Shown here one piece after another: positions 5,412 through 5,444 of a stretch of 5,444 nt of DNA (position 1 is the first letter of the stretch; each line of letters opens with the position of its first letter). The notes under the pieces are model-generated. The model saw only the letters and a list, made by a program, of their open reading frames with translations, did not search any database and was not told the origin of the DNA. A program made the position numbers and the translations under genes. Source of the stretch: an uncultured Collinsella sp. (lineage in GTDB: Bacteria > Actinomycetota > Coriobacteriia > Coriobacteriales > Coriobacteriaceae); NCBI GenBank assembly GCA_902475865.1, contig CABSBK010000092.1, forward strand, positions 1-5,444, read 5' to 3'.

Positions 5412-5444
5412 CGGGACGTGGCGCATTTTGGTAGCGCGCCTGCT
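5412..5444 (+). tRNA. tRNA-Pro, 5' part only (cut by the window end)
   Basis: Thirty-three bases match the start of a bacterial tRNA: acceptor strand CGGGACG, U8, G9, D stem GCGC/GCGC around a loop with A14, GG and TA, G26, the 5' anticodon strand CCTGC, then the first anticodon-loop base T. C at position 1 and the GTGGCGCA...TGGTAGCGCG D-arm are typical of bacterial tRNA-Pro. The anticodon is outside the window, so the identity (probably UGG by resemblance) is inferred. Initiator tRNA also begins with C but normally has a different D stem and three G-C pairs in the anticodon stem. Confidence 0.8.

Overview
The window is high-GC bacterial DNA in which every gene reads left to right. The gene content and codon use fit an anaerobic gut actinobacterium of the Coriobacteriia, perhaps Collinsella. 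That placement is an inference from GC richness, a 2-hydroxyacyl-CoA dehydratase-type activase, Sec decoding and gene order; no phylogenetic marker gene is complete here.

Positions 1-3894 hold a selenium/sulfur-handling cluster. It opens with the 3' part of an ATP-dependent [4Fe-4S] activase (1-681). Next is selD (752-1801), encoding selenophosphate synthetase, itself a selenoprotein with UGA in place of the catalytic Cys codon. Then come yedF (1863-2487; TusA-like plus DsrE-like domains), a small DUF3343 putative Se/S carrier (2507-2758) and a class V PLP-dependent cysteine desulfurase/selenocysteine lyase-like enzyme (2755-3894). From yedF to the desulfurase the genes are 19 bp apart or overlap, so they look like one transcription unit. 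A reasonable working model is that the PLP enzyme mobilises Se or S from (seleno)cysteine, the thiol proteins YedF and DUF3343 carry it, and SelD turns selenide into selenophosphate.

The striking feature is three recoding-type interruptions within about 1.35 kb. The UGA at codon 17 of selD is followed by a SECIS-like hairpin. An in-frame UAG at codon 310 of selD is followed by 39 further codons that still look like the normal SelD C-terminus. In yedF, a frame break at GCU UUU UGA C is placed so that a +1 slip of the Phe tRNA would join the two domains exactly. The first is well explained as selenocysteine. The other two may be mutations or sequence errors, or real recoding; the sequence alone cannot decide. 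The flanking genes are uninterrupted.

Positions 3895-3961 carry a rho-independent terminator. It lies downstream of a possible -10 box and could therefore also sit in the leader of the next gene. Positions 3962-5320 encode an intact BrnQ-family branched-chain amino acid:cation symporter. Positions 5321-5411 contain a near-consensus sigma-70 promoter (TTGCAC, 17 bp, TATAAT) that reads into the first 33 bases of a tRNA, most likely tRNA-Pro, cut by the window end.
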